From Azophilus sp965116165 (GTDB lineage Bacteria; Pseudomonadota; Gammaproteobacteria; Pseudomonadales; Azotimanducaceae), in NCBI GenBank assembly GCA_965116165.1, contig OZ220484.1, positions 2,728,001-2,792,000 of the forward strand: 64,000 nucleotides of DNA. Reading direction: 5' to 3'. This document shows positions 7,823-17,490 of the stretch, piece by piece (within the stretch, counting starts at the first letter, position 1; every line of letters begins with the position of its first letter). The notes below the pieces were generated by a model that saw nothing but the letters and a program-made list of their open reading frames with translations, ran no database searches and was not told the DNA's origin. The position numbers were made by a program, and so were the translations under genes.

Positions 7823-8305
7823 TTATATCCAACTGGTGTTGGGATCTTCCCAGAGCTGGATGCGAATATCGTCGTCGTCGTAGAACAGGAACGACCGCGC
7901 GTTCTCGCCAAAATTCCAGATCGCATCCGTCGTCGGCTGGAAGCCAGCCGCTTTCACCTTTTCGAACCAGCCGTCGATATCGCTCACCCGGAAAGCAAGT
8001 TCGCGCATGCCGGTCACGAAATAGGAATTGTATTCTTCCGGGGTCTTGCGAACGGTAGGATGAAGCGCTTCCTGTACCTCGAGCAGCGCGCCATCCGGCG
8101 AGTTGAGTAGCGCACAATCGATGCTCGCATCGCGGCGACCCAACATCTTCTCCATTTCATTGAGCTTGCTCTCATCAAAACCCGTTGGCCCCGGATCTCC
8201 GGGTGCACAGAATCGAATTTGAACATTGAAGTCGAACAGCTCGGTCCACATCTTGAGTGATTTCTCCAGATCGCTGACGCATATACAGACATGGTGAAAA
8301 CGCAT
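7823..8305 (-). CDS. VOC-family (glyoxalase/dioxygenase fold) protein
   Basis: A 160-residue protein with two beta-alpha-beta-beta-beta modules. The first starts MRFHHVCICVSDLEKSLKMW with His4/His5 as a possible metal ligand. The second is ELAFRVSDIDGWFEKVKAAG and ends SFLFYDDDDIRIQLWED with candidate ligand Glu. VOC proteins are metal-dependent lyases, isomerases or ring-cleaving dioxygenases. Sequence alone does not say which. It points away from the luciferase-like gene, and the 383 bases between them are AT-rich. Confidence 0.85.
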   Translation of the reverse strand: MRFHHVCICVSDLEKSLKMWTELFDFNVQIRFCAPGDPGPTGFDESKLNEMEKMLGRRDASIDCALLNSPDGALLEVQEALHPTVRKTPEEYNSYFVTGMRELAFRVSDIDGWFEKVKAAGFQPTTDAIWNFGENARSFLFYDDDDIRIQLWEDPNTSWI

Positions 8306-8688
8306 GGTCCCTCCTCATTTTATGGTAAAAAATGGAAATTTGAAAATTTTGCGGGCGCATGACAAGCCACCCAGCCCACGCTTCGGTATGTCGTTTTGAC
8401 TGCGATAGCTCCCTAACGGTCGATTGGCTGACGTGCCGATCAGCGTCCAATCCCAGCGCCGATCAGCAGTCGGGTTTCTCTGTCATCACTGGCTTGAAAG
8501 TGCCGCGCTAGTCCCTCACTAAAACAGGATTTGAAACGTTTTATTTTTTAGTATAACATCATCATATCAGAAATTTAGAGATTCAATAGCGCTAAAAAAT
8601 ACGTAATTTTCAACGGATAGAGGCTCTATTCGATGGTACGGCTTTCTGACACGGCGGCCCGAGTCTGCGGGATCAACTGGAGTAACCC
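8306..8688. promoter_or_regulatory. Divergent intergenic region
   Basis: 383 bases between the VOC gene and the luciferase-like gene. The part at 8525-8610 is strongly AT-rich and suits divergent promoters. No gene, hairpin with T-run or copy of the repeat families is seen here. Confidence 0.35.
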
Positions 8689-9873
8689 ATGCGCATATCA
8701 ATGATTACAGAATTGCAGCGGTCGGCTTCCGACAACGGGCTGGTCGATTTCGAGGCGACCTACCGGGAGTCGCTCGCGCAGGCCCGGCTCGCCGATGAGG
8801 CCGGCTTCCACACGATCTGGATCACGGAGCACCATTTCCTACCGACCTTTTCGGTCGCACCCGGCTCGGACCAGTTCCTGGCGGCTGTTGCGGCGCAGAC
8901 CAAAAATATCCGGGTCGGCACCGGCGTCGTCGTCTTGCCTTATCATCATCCCATCCATGTTGCCGAACGCATCGCGATGCTCGACCTGATCTCGGAAGGC
9001 CGCGTGGAGTTTGGCACGGGGCGGGGCGGGCCCTACGAGGTGACCGGTCACAGCATCGATCCGCGCAACACCCGCGCCATGTGGGAGGAGTCGCAAGCCT
9101 GTATCGAAGCGATCTGGTCGAGTTATCCGGACGAGTTCAGTTGGGAAGGCGAGCATTGGCGGATTCCGCCACGCGTTGTCGTGCCCCAGCCTGTTCAGAA
9201 GCCGATTCGACGCTGGCTCGCCTGTGCCCAGCCAGCCAGCTTCAGTGTTGCCGCCGATCATGGTATGGGGGTGCTTGCCTTCGTGCCCAGCCCACCCAGC
9301 GTCACTGCCCCCCTGATCGAGCAATACCGCGCGCGCATCGCAAGCTACCCCGGTCCCGCGGAACGACGCAATGAGAACTGGGCGAGCATGACGTTTGGGG
9401 TGTGCGGCGAGGATGGTCCCGCGGCCAGGGAACTTGTCAGCCGGTCTTTGAAGGTGTTCTTCGGCCCGGACCGTCCCTATAACGCGGCCGCCGCGGCGAT
9501 CACCAAGAGTCTGATCGAGGCGTGGGACGGGGAGGTTCCCGACGATCTCAAGGTTCACATGACCAAGGAACACGAAACCGCGCCCATCAACGCCGCCGAG
9601 GTGGCGACGGCCACCGGGCTTACCGCGGCGGCGCGGGCCGCGAGGCAGGACGGCGAACTGGATTCCTGGGAAAAGCTCGATCCCGAAACGCTCTCCGATT
9701 CCGGCATCACGGTTGCCGGCACGCCGAGGCAGTGCATCGAATCGCTGAAGCTCTATGAGGAGAACGGAGTCGACGAGGTTCTGGTGCTGGTGCAGAACGA
9801 AACGATACCGCACGATGTTTCGATGAAGACGATTCGCATGTTTGGCGAGCATGTCATTCCTCAATTCCGTTGA
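8689..9873 (+). CDS. Luciferase-like flavin-dependent monooxygenase (LLM class)
   Basis: A 394-residue TIM-barrel protein of the bacterial-luciferase/alkanal monooxygenase class. The barrel strands are clear: ARLADEAGFHTIWITEHHF, VAAQTKNIRVGTGVVVLPYH, HVAERIAMLDLISEGRVEFG and GRGGPYEV. The late segment GITVAGTPRQCIESLKLYEE is typical of the substrate/flavin end. Such enzymes use reduced FMN (or F420 in some lineages) to oxygenate or dehydrogenate aldehydes, ketones or terpenoids. It may perform an oxidative step in the surrounding pathway. It is followed by an amidohydrolase on the same strand after 186 bases. Confidence 0.88.
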   Translation: MRISMITELQRSASDNGLVDFEATYRESLAQARLADEAGFHTIWITEHHFLPTFSVAPGSDQFLAAVAAQTKNIRVGTGVVVLPYHHPIHVAERIAMLDLISEGRVEFGTGRGGPYEVTGHSIDPRNTRAMWEESQACIEAIWSSYPDEFSWEGEHWRIPPRVVVPQPVQKPIRRWLACAQPASFSVAADHGMGVLAFVPSPPSVTAPLIEQYRARIASYPGPAERRNENWASMTFGVCGEDGPAARELVSRSLKVFFGPDRPYNAAAAAITKSLIEAWDGEVPDDLKVHMTKEHETAPINAAEVATATGLTAAARAARQDGELDSWEKLDPETLSDSGITVAGTPRQCIESLKLYEENGVDEVLVLVQNETIPHDVSMKTIRMFGEHVIPQFR

Positions 9874-10059
9874 TGATGACGCACCGATACGCGAATGATC
9901 TGTACTTGCCGACAGCGCGAGTCATGCGGAACTTACGGAAGGGTCTCGCCGGAGGGACATTGGGGAGATATCCCATAATCGTTGCAATCGGCGGCATCAT
10001 GAACTGGGACCACGGCAGCTTGGCCGGGTCAATTTATTGGTAGATTTAGGAGCACGACT

Positions 10060-11244
10060 GTGAGCAGTGTTGATGAGAACAATTTGTGGCGTCTCGAATC
10101 GCCGGGCGCGGAGGGTTGGGGGAAAAGCGCCAGGCCCGGTGCCGACAACAAGTACAGGATGATTTCCTGCGACACCCATGCAGTGGAACCCGTGGACCTG
10201 CTCATGAAGCGGGTGGACAGCCGATTTCACGATCGATTGCCCCGCATTCGAGTCGATGAGGACGGGTCGAAGTGGCACATCGTCGAGGGCATGGAGCCCG
10301 CGCGCTGGATCATGGACAACGAAGACCTGTCCGGTGAGGACCGGGAGCGCAACGCGGTTAGCGGCGACCCCGAAGAGCGGCTGCGCCACCAGGAAAGAGA
10401 TGGCGTGGATGGAGAGATTATCTTTCCAAACAAGTTCGCGGTGATCTTCGCAACGCGTGACCCGGAGTTCGCATTCGCCCAGGCCCGCGCCTACAACGAC
10501 TGGGCCTGGGAGACCTACGGGCCACACGTGCATCGGCTGTCTCCGATGGCTGTGTTGCCGACGATGGACATTGATCTGGCCATCGAAGAGATCGAGCGGA
10601 TCAGGCGGCTGGGCTACCGGGGCGTAACGATTCCGGTCAGGCCGATCTATGGCAGCACCTCTGCGCGGGATGCCCACTACAACCGCCCCGAATACGATCG
10701 ACTCTGGGCTTGCCTGCAGGACTCGGGGCTTCCGGTCACGGCTCATGTGGGCACGGGCAAGGATCCGCGAACGACGAGGGGCCGAGGCGGGGCGGTTACC
10801 AATTACGTGGCGCACGCATTGGCCCCTTCCGTGGAACTCATGTCCCTGCTGTGTTCCTCCGGGATCTTGGAGAGATTTCCCGGATTGAGGGTCGTGTCCG
10901 TGGAAAGCGGGGTGGGCTGGTTTCCCTGGTGCGGCCAGGCAATGGACGAAGCCTACCGCAAGCACCATATGTGGTCGTTTCCCAAGCTCAAGCAACTGCC
11001 GAGCGACTATCTCAAGAACCAGTGTTTTGCGACCTTCATGGAAGATCCGGTCGGTCTCAGTCTCGCGGAGGAGTTCGGGTATGCGGATTCGATGCTCTGG
11101 TCAAACGACTATCCGCACCAGGAGGGTAGCTGGCCGCACTCGGCCGAGGCGATAGAGCGGCAGATGGGCCAGTTGTCCGAGGATTCCCGGGTCAAAGTCC
11201 TCGGTGAGACAGGCAGGCGATTGTTCGGGTTTGACGCTCAGTAG
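10060..11244 (+). CDS. Amidohydrolase-2 family metal-dependent hydrolase/decarboxylase
   Basis: A 394-residue TIM-barrel protein of the amidohydrolase-2 family. Candidate metal ligands are in ISCDTHAVEP (D-x-H), the His of VTAHVGTG, a later His in the helix AYRKHHMW, and the Asp of LWSNDYPHQEGSWP. Relatives are zinc- or manganese-dependent decarboxylases and hydrolases of cyclic or aromatic acids. The start is GTG 10060, with AGGAG about 8 bases upstream. Its end overlaps the convergent gene at 11238 by 7 bases. A second, shorter relative is at 21827. Confidence 0.85.
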   Translation: MSSVDENNLWRLESPGAEGWGKSARPGADNKYRMISCDTHAVEPVDLLMKRVDSRFHDRLPRIRVDEDGSKWHIVEGMEPARWIMDNEDLSGEDRERNAVSGDPEERLRHQERDGVDGEIIFPNKFAVIFATRDPEFAFAQARAYNDWAWETYGPHVHRLSPMAVLPTMDIDLAIEEIERIRRLGYRGVTIPVRPIYGSTSARDAHYNRPEYDRLWACLQDSGLPVTAHVGTGKDPRTTRGRGGAVTNYVAHALAPSVELMSLLCSSGILERFPGLRVVSVESGVGWFPWCGQAMDEAYRKHHMWSFPKLKQLPSDYLKNQCFATFMEDPVGLSLAEEFGYADSMLWSNDYPHQEGSWPHSAEAIERQMGQLSEDSRVKVLGETGRRLFGFDAQ

Positions 11245-12218
11245 CCTATTTTCCCCAGTTGGCCGACCCCATCCTCGTATATCGCGTTGATGGCGGGTGA
11301 GGGCAGGCGCGCGCCCGCGCATGGGTTGATTGCCCGTTCCATGTTCGCCACACCCTTTCTTTCGCCGTTTACGGTGAGAATGAACGCTGTCTCGCAGAGG
11401 AACAGCTCATCCAGGGTTACGATGGTCGACCCCATGAGATCCGAATACTCGAGGTCGAACCTTTTGCCTTCGGTGGTTTCTACATAGCCCGAGACCCGGA
11501 CATAGGTGACGCCATCGATGTCCATCCACGGGTAGAGCCTCCACTCCCCGATGGGCGTCACTGAGCCATGCTCCACGACATAGCCCAATTTTCGCGGCGG
11601 GTTGCCGTGTATGGTGCCGGCGGTCACGAAGAACGAGAATTCATCACCGATCGTGCCGTTGGACCATGTGCTGCATTGGATGCTGGTCACGTCTCGCGCC
11701 CCCCAGGAGTGGTCGCGGTGGCCGAAGCCGGATACCTTGATGGTTCGGTCTCCGACCCTGAGGGTTCCGCTCGCCCTCCCCGCCGACTCCACGTGGCCGG
11801 ATCCGACTTCGCCGAGCATCGCTTTGGCGTCCTCGCCAGAGACTATCTCGTCGAACGAGACCGCACGATGTAGATCCGTCAGCCTCAGGTCTAGATGCAC
11901 ATCGTCCTGATCCGCCTCACAAACGAGCCCACCCTGTTCAAGGTGTCGAAAACCCAAGCCTTCAACGGAGTATTTCCCATCCGCTCTCATTTCCGCGGAA
12001 AAGGGAACCGCACTGCTCACCCTCCGGGTATAGCGGCCAGTGTCGTCAATGATCGCGTTCCAGATATGCGCATTGTTGCGATTGGGCTGATGCGCGATGC
12101 GGTGAAACCCACTGATGCGCTGCTCGGGGTCAGCCCACCAGAACCACTGGGATTCGTTCCAGCTTCTCTCCTTGCCGACCGCGGGAGGAGCATCGGGTTC
12201 TTTATCGTTGCGTGTCAT
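11238..12218 (-). CDS. Lipocalin-like protein (DUF7064/7065, hydroxyneurosporene-synthase-like fold)
   Basis: A 326-residue soluble protein without a signal peptide, rich in beta-strands. The motif SGFGHRDHSWGARD is the hallmark of a family of two-domain lipocalin-like proteins related to AttH/CrtC, often found near acyl-CoA, P450 and phosphotransferase genes of lipid and terpenoid catabolism. CrtC-type members hydrate isoprenoids. For this branch no reaction is established that I can cite, so substrate binding or hydration is an inference. It is followed on the same strand by nothing, and preceded by a family A repeat and the phosphotransferase. Confidence 0.7.
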   Translation of the reverse strand: MTRNDKEPDAPPAVGKERSWNESQWFWWADPEQRISGFHRIAHQPNRNNAHIWNAIIDDTGRYTRRVSSAVPFSAEMRADGKYSVEGLGFRHLEQGGLVCEADQDDVHLDLRLTDLHRAVSFDEIVSGEDAKAMLGEVGSGHVESAGRASGTLRVGDRTIKVSGFGHRDHSWGARDVTSIQCSTWSNGTIGDEFSFFVTAGTIHGNPPRKLGYVVEHGSVTPIGEWRLYPWMDIDGVTYVRVSGYVETTEGKRFDLEYSDLMGSTIVTLDELFLCETAFILTVNGERKGVANMERAINPCAGARLPSPAINAIYEDGVGQLGKIGY

Positions 12219-12315
12219 TGGGGGAATCCTCCGTCTCGTTTAATTTGCATCAAGTGCGCCCTTCGCTTCACTGGTGAACAGGGCAAATTTCCACAACCCG
12301 GACCAATGCCCACTG

Positions 12316-12416
12316 GGGAACCTCTGATTAATCCTGTAGTCGTGGCATTCGAGTTAATAAAATCAATTGGTTACGAGTAGATCAATGCTGCTCTATTGAT
12401 TTGTTCAGGCCTTCCC
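12316..12416 (-). repeat. MITE family A, copy 3
   Basis: A full-length copy in reverse orientation. It begins GGGAACCTCTGATTAAT and ends GTTCAGGCCTTCCC, with TA on the right (12417-12418). It lies in the 226-base gap between the lipocalin-like gene and the phosphotransferase gene. Confidence 0.85.
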
Positions 12417-12444
12417 TATGAAGGGTCGGCGCCTGTACCGTTCG

Positions 12445-13539
12445 CTACCAGAGTTGGTTGTTCATAATGTCATTCAGAAGAATCAGCGGTGAGAACTCGG
12501 GGCTGGCCATAAGCGCCTCCTTGTCCGCTTCCGTTATGTCCGGGACTATTGCCATTGTGCGATCGATAAAGAGCGAGGCCGCCATGCCGGTGAAGACGGT
12601 GTAGTAGTGGAGCCTGTCCCTGTCAACGGCTTTTTCCCTTGCCTCCTCGTAGGCAGAGATCAACCCCTCGAAAGAGAGCCAACCGGGAAGTCTTTTGTTG
12701 CCCGCGCGCCTCGCCGACATGAGGTCCAGGGTGAGCCACCATGCCAGATCTTTCTCCGCGGCGGCCAGATGCACAATATCCCAATCAATCAGCGCCGCGC
12801 ATTCCACGCCCCGATAGATGGTGTTGCCGGGGCGCGAATCGCCCCAACTGATCGATAGGGGTTCATTCTGAATCTTGTTGGTTGTAAGCCATTCGAGTGC
12901 TCTGGAGACTTCTGGATAGGGCGCATCGCCGCGCGTCCACTCATGGTATCGGTGCCAATGGTCGAGCATCCAATCGTTGTGGGTGAAACCAGGCTTGGCG
13001 CGCTTAAACAGCCTTCCCAGGGATAAGTCGCTCGGCTCCAGCCGATGCAACCGCGCCAAGGCGGTCAGGCTGCTTCGGCACAGTTGCGCCTGCTCATCGA
13101 CACTTAAATCAGCCACCCAGCCCGAGTGATGGTAGCTCGGCTCATCGGGCGGTACCTGGCCGTCGACATACTCCATAATATAGAACGGGCTGCCAAGGAT
13201 GGTTTCATCCCCCTCGTAGAAATAGACTTTGCAAATGGGCAGGTTTTTGTTGCCGAGTGCGCTTTGGGCGATGTATTCCGACTCAAAGTCCTGATCCAGA
13301 TGTTGCAGGTAGTCGCCGGTTGCCTTTTTGCGCAGGATGAACCGGCTGTCATCGCTCAGGGTGAAGGCAAATATCTCCCCGGCACGGCCGTTGGCGTCTT
13401 CGGAGATTGGCTCCAACTCGACCAGCTTGTTCCCTGCGAATCTGTCTCGACACCAGATTGCAAATTGGTCGCGATAGCGGCTTAGGTCGCGGTCCTGGCC
13501 TTTTCTTCCCATGGTGAAGGTCGGATCGATTTCTTGCAT
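12445..13539 (-). CDS. Phosphotransferase-family protein (APH/ACAD10-like)
   Basis: A 364-residue protein with an aminoglycoside-phosphotransferase-like kinase fold. The N-lobe shows FILRKKATG (ATP-binding Lys). The catalytic loop is SISWGDSRPGNTIY, where Trp-Gly-Asp replaces the usual His-Gly-Asp, and the metal-binding motif is ALIDWDI. This subfamily is related to the kinase domain of ACAD10 and often sits with acyl-CoA dehydrogenases. ACAD10/11-like proteins phosphorylate 4-hydroxy fatty acids in animals, so a hydroxyacyl kinase role is plausible. ATG 13512 is an alternative start. Confidence 0.83.
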   Translation of the reverse strand: MQEIDPTFTMGRKGQDRDLSRYRDQFAIWCRDRFAGNKLVELEPISEDANGRAGEIFAFTLSDDSRFILRKKATGDYLQHLDQDFESEYIAQSALGNKNLPICKVYFYEGDETILGSPFYIMEYVDGQVPPDEPSYHHSGWVADLSVDEQAQLCRSSLTALARLHRLEPSDLSLGRLFKRAKPGFTHNDWMLDHWHRYHEWTRGDAPYPEVSRALEWLTTNKIQNEPLSISWGDSRPGNTIYRGVECAALIDWDIVHLAAAEKDLAWWLTLDLMSARRAGNKRLPGWLSFEGLISAYEEAREKAVDRDRLHYYTVFTGMAASLFIDRTMAIVPDITEADKEALMASPEFSPLILLNDIMNNQLW

Positions 13540-13598
13540 TCCTATGCCCCTGGAGACTCTTTTCCGTTAGCGGCTCGCACGAAGGCTCCAACCATGAA

Positions 13599-13723
13599 GG
13601 CAGCAATTCCCGCTAAGCACGGCAATGCCCCAAAGTGGTGCCCGACTAATGCCTGAATGGTCCATTTCGCTCGGTATTTGGACCTCAACGAATAATCATG
13701 CATCGTTAGTGGGAATTGCTGCC
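13599..13723 (+). repeat. Inverted-repeat family B, complete copy
   Basis: A 125-bp element with terminal inverted repeats of 18 bp: GGCAGCAATTCCCGCTAA at the left and TTAGTGGGAATTGCTGCC at the right, one mismatch. The pentamer TGAAG occurs close to both ends and may be a target duplication. The 130 bases after it are AT-rich and probably carry the P450 promoter. No transposase is encoded. Confidence 0.8.
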
Positions 13724-13878
13724 GTGAAGGCCTGTGCTTGTACGATTCTCATGTGCGTCGATAGAATTGAAATAAAGTTCGACAACAACCAATAAAATAG
13801 CATATATTTCCATAAGGGGCTACAAATTACTAAATATTGTAATACAAGTGGCCACAAATGTGCAAGGAGGGAGCGGCT

Positions 13879-15153
13879 GTGAGACCGGAAGACTTTAGGG
13901 AAGGTCCACTTGATGCTGAAAAACTGGTGGCGGCGATCGATCCGGACTACTGGCAGGAGTTTGGGTTTCCACATCCCCTTTTTGATCGGCTCAGAAGGGA
14001 GGCTCCCATCGCCTATGTCGAGCACCCGGATGTGCAGCCTCATTGGATGGTGAGCCTGAACAGGGACATTCGCGAAATTTCTCGCAACCCCACAGTGTTT
14101 AGCAGTGCCCCGACCCTCAACCTGAATCTACGGGATGGGTCGGGGGATGGTGGTGTGGCTGGGGAGAAGCCGACGCTTCTGAACATGGATCCGCCGATTC
14201 ACAATGAACACAGGGGGATCGTCGCCCAGCGGTTCCGGATGACTGAGATCATGAAGCATGATGAGTTCTTTCTTGCGGATGCCGTACGGAAAATCGTCGA
14301 TGACTTCATGGGTGATGGCGGTGTGCGTGAACAGGATTTTGTGCCGCCGGCGCAGCGACTGTCGATTGCTGCCGTCGGCAGAGTGCTCGGTCTGCCCGAA
14401 GAGCACTGGGAGCAGGCCTTTACCTTCGCCAATGCGGTCGCAGCCAACTCGGATCCGGAGTTTATGCTGGGTGAAACGGCAGCGGAGTCAAACGCTGCCG
14501 CCGCCCGGGGCTTGTTCGGGATCTTTGCGCCGCTCATTGAAGCGCGAAAGAGCTCGCCACGGGATGACCTTGTCACGGTCCTGGCCAATGCGGAGAACGA
14601 GAGGGAGGATTTCGACTTCCAGCAGCTTGTTATTCATGCGGTGCTCATTTTGCTGGGTGGCGTTGAGACGTCTCGCAATGTGATGGGCGTTGGCTTGCTC
14701 GAGTTGCTCAAACACCCGGGCCTCATGCGCCAACTCGCTCGGAATAAGGGCCAGATACCGCTTGCGGTTGAAGAGATGATTCGCTGGACAGCACCGTTGG
14801 GACATATGTGCCGAACCGCAATGGAAGATGTTTCCGTTTCTGGAACGCAGTTTCGTAAAGGCGACACCTTTGCGCTCTTCTGGCCATCTGCGTGCCGCGA
14901 TGAGTCGCTCTTCGAAGATCCGCATGAATTCCGCATCGACAGAAAGCCGAATCCACATCTAGCGTTTGGCGTCGGACAGCATCTGTGTCTTGGGCGAGTT
15001 CTTGCCCGGCGTCAGATCATCGCCATGTTCAGGGAACTGCTGCCAAGACTGGCTGAGTGCGAAGTTGCCGGTCCGTTGAGGCGGGCAAGGTTCCTCATTA
15101 ACGGATTCACTCAAATTCCACTTCGCTATCGGATCAGGCCGGCGGCGAGTTGA
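13879..15153 (+). CDS. Cytochrome P450
   Basis: A 424-residue soluble bacterial P450. The I-helix oxygen-binding segment is LLGGVETSRNV (about residue 260), the K-helix ExxR is EEMIRW (about 298), and the haem loop AFGVGQHLCLG (about 361) includes the proximal Cys. The preferred start is GTG 13879, because AAGGAGGG lies 8 bases before it. The upstream ATG 13858 would put that ribosome site inside the coding sequence. It heads a plus-strand cluster with acyl-CoA ligases, an alcohol dehydrogenase and acyl-CoA dehydrogenases, so terminal hydroxylation of an alkyl chain is a reasonable role. No ferredoxin gene is adjacent. Confidence 0.92.
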   Translation: MRPEDFREGPLDAEKLVAAIDPDYWQEFGFPHPLFDRLRREAPIAYVEHPDVQPHWMVSLNRDIREISRNPTVFSSAPTLNLNLRDGSGDGGVAGEKPTLLNMDPPIHNEHRGIVAQRFRMTEIMKHDEFFLADAVRKIVDDFMGDGGVREQDFVPPAQRLSIAAVGRVLGLPEEHWEQAFTFANAVAANSDPEFMLGETAAESNAAAARGLFGIFAPLIEARKSSPRDDLVTVLANAENEREDFDFQQLVIHAVLILLGGVETSRNVMGVGLLELLKHPGLMRQLARNKGQIPLAVEEMIRWTAPLGHMCRTAMEDVSVSGTQFRKGDTFALFWPSACRDESLFEDPHEFRIDRKPNPHLAFGVGQHLCLGRVLARRQIIAMFRELLPRLAECEVAGPLRRARFLINGFTQIPLRYRIRPAAS

Positions 15154-15189
15154 GCGCGAGCTTGCGAAGGCTGGGGTGACGGTCGCCCA

Positions 15190-16808
15190 ATGACCAATCC
15201 CGACTCGCTTCGGTTCACGGCGACCATGCCTGGTGCGATGCGTTGGCTGAGCCAGCACCACGGTAGCCGCAAAATGGTCATTGAAGAGGACCGCGTCGCG
15301 ACCTTTCAGGATCTGGATAAGGCCTCCGCCGAACTTGCCAAAGCGCTGCTGGCGAGCGCGTGGGGAAGGGCAGCCGCGTCGCGTTCCTCTTTCCAAATGG
15401 CATTGATTTTGTGACGGTCCTATTTGCGATCACGCGGATTGGCGCGGTCGCGATTCCAATCAATACGTTCTACAAGGCCCCTGAACTGGTCTGGCAGTTG
15501 AACCATTGCGACGCTCAGATGCTCATTACCGTCGATGCATTTCTTCGGAACAACTATCTCTTGAGGCTGGAGACGGGGCTTGTCGATCTGGCTGGCCAGG
15601 CTGAAGAGATTTTCTTGGATTCCACACCCTATCTCAGACGGATAATTGTGCGGCCCACGAGTCAACAGGTGCCTGTTTGGGCGAATGGGATTGAGGAATT
15701 CACGGCCCTGGGTGCGTCTGTCGGTGATTCGATTCTCAGTGCGGTTGAGGCAGCCGTCACACCGGCCGACCACTTCTGTGTGCTCTACACATCGGGAAGT
15801 TCGGCCGCACCCAAGGGTGTAGTGCATAGTCATGGTGCATTGTTGCGTCGCACCGCGTCGGTCGGCGCGGATTTTGGCATAGGCTCTGAGGACATTGTTT
15901 ACAACCCAAGTCCGTTTTTCTGGACCGGAGGGCTCTCCAATGGGCTGCTCTCCACCGTTCTGAACGCAGGGGCGATACTTACGGAAGAAAGGTTTGACGC
16001 GCCTCGCACATTGCATCAACTCGAGAAACATCGTGTCACCATTGCCGTCGGATGGCCTCACTTCGCAGCGTCACTGCGCGCCGCCCCGGACTTCTCGAAA
16101 CGTGATTTGAGTGCTCTACGCGGCGGCATTCTTGCGCCTCTGCTGCTCGGGAAGGAAGTTCCCGACCCAGGGCTTACGGCAACTGGAATCGGCATGACCG
16201 AATCCGTGGCGCAGCATACCTATGGTGAAAAGGCGCCTTTGCCGGAATCACTTCGGGGTGCCTATGGAAGGCCGGCGCCCGGGGTGGAACACATGATTGT
16301 CGATGTGGACACCGGCCTTGCGGTGCGGGACGGGCAGGAAGGAGAACTCTGCATCAGAGGCTACTCGGTGATGCAGGGCTACTACAAGAAGGAACGCGAA
16401 GAGACCTTTCGGCCGGACGGCTTCTTCGCTACCGGCGATCTTGGCATCATCCGGGACGGCTTTTACTTTTTTACAGGCCGCAGGGGCGACATGGTGAAAA
16501 CAGGCGGAGCGAACGTCAGCCCCGCGGAGGTGCGCAATGCGATGCTCGATATTGAGGGTGTCCAGGAGTGTTTCGTCTCTGGCCTTCCTGATTCCGAGAA
16601 GGGTGAAATTGTTGCGGCGGCGGTTGTGGTCAATCCAGAAGCGGGGGTTACCGAGGAAGGATTGCGCTCCAAGCTCAAATCGGTGCTCTCGAGTTTCAAG
16701 GTGCCGCGGATTTTGAAGTTGTTGCATCCGGCGGAGATCCCCATGCTGCCGACCGACAAGGTTGATCGGCGCGCGATCATGCGCCTGCTTGAACAGCAAG
16801 TCGGCTAG
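15190..16808 (+). pseudogene. Acyl-CoA synthetase (AMP-forming), single frameshift
   Basis: An adenylate-forming ligase split by a one-base loss near 15357. The first 57 codons from ATG 15190 end in KALLAS, and the normal continuation VGKGSRVAFLFPNG is in another frame from 15360. The remainder is complete: P-loop CVLYTSGSSAAPKGVVHSHG, A5 motif GIGMTES, A7/A8 FFATGDLGII and RRGDMVKTGG, and A10 Lys in LPTDKVDRR. Intact relatives activate fatty, terpenoid or steroid acids to CoA thioesters. The break may be a true mutation or a base-calling error. The stop TAG lies in the end of a family C repeat. Confidence 0.8.
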
Positions 16809-16958
16809 CGGTTTGTCGGACTTTCATAGCGCTTAATTTCATAACCCATTGATTCTAATTGATATTTTATTTTCAACCCATCGCGAGAGAATTTCTGAAA
16901 TATCAAGAAAATCAATGGCTTAAGAAATTCGGCACGGCTAAGCCCGACAGGCTGCTAG
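16805..16958 (+). repeat. Inverted-repeat family C, copy 1
   Basis: A 154-bp element with terminal inverted repeats: left CTAGCGGTTTGTCGGACTT and right AAGCCCGACAGGCTGCTAG. The interior is AT-rich with its own symmetry (CATTGATT against AATCAATG). The first bases include the stop codon TAG (16806-16808) of the acyl-CoA synthetase. It could fold as a long hairpin and act as a transcription barrier. A second copy is at 56621-56770. Confidence 0.8.
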
Positions 16959-16989
16959 CCCGAGACGTTAAAGGAACAGGAGGTGTGCA

Positions 16990-17463
16990 TTGGCCAACCA
17001 AAGAAAAACCATCGCTTTGAACGATGATGAGGTCTGGGCGTTTGTTGCTCAGCAAAGAGACATGCACGTGGCAACCATCAACAAGGACGGGACACCACAT
17101 ATGACCACAAACTGGTTTGCGCTGCCTCAAGAGCGGCAGATCGCCTTCAACTCGTACGAAGGTTCCCAAAAAGTGGTCAATCTGCGACGCGACCCGCGGG
17201 TGACACTGCTTTTTGCCGACGGTGAAACCTACGATGAACTGCGCGGGGCCTCCATCAAGGGGCGTGTGAGATTCACGGATGATAGTGCTGAGAACCTAGA
17301 GGTTCTGCAGGCCATCTACGAGAGGAACAAGGCGTTTACCGCGCCTCGAATAACAGGTGATGCAACACCGCGGGGCAGGTCGGTCAAACGAACCTGCATG
17401 ATAGTTGAGGTCGATAGGGTGATCAGTTGGGACCATCGCAAACTGGTGGAAAACCGCGGTTAG
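16990..17463 (+). CDS. Pyridoxamine 5'-phosphate oxidase-like (split-barrel) protein
   Basis: A 157-residue split beta-barrel flavin/F420-binding-type protein. Core segments are MHVATINKDGTPHMTTNWFA, IAFNSYEGSQKVVNLRRDPR and SIKGRVRFTDD. The start is TTG 16990, preceded by a strong AGGAGGTG four bases upstream. There is no ATG in a better position. Members of this fold reduce or bind flavin-type cofactors or degrade haem. The exact reaction cannot be read from the sequence. It begins a tight plus-strand run (gaps 27, 2 and 21 bases) with the DUF35 protein, thiolase and ligase. Confidence 0.82.
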   Translation: MANQRKTIALNDDEVWAFVAQQRDMHVATINKDGTPHMTTNWFALPQERQIAFNSYEGSQKVVNLRRDPRVTLLFADGETYDELRGASIKGRVRFTDDSAENLEVLQAIYERNKAFTAPRITGDATPRGRSVKRTCMIVEVDRVISWDHRKLVENRG

Positions 17464-17490
17464 AAATTCAAATCGCACCAGGGTTTTGAT

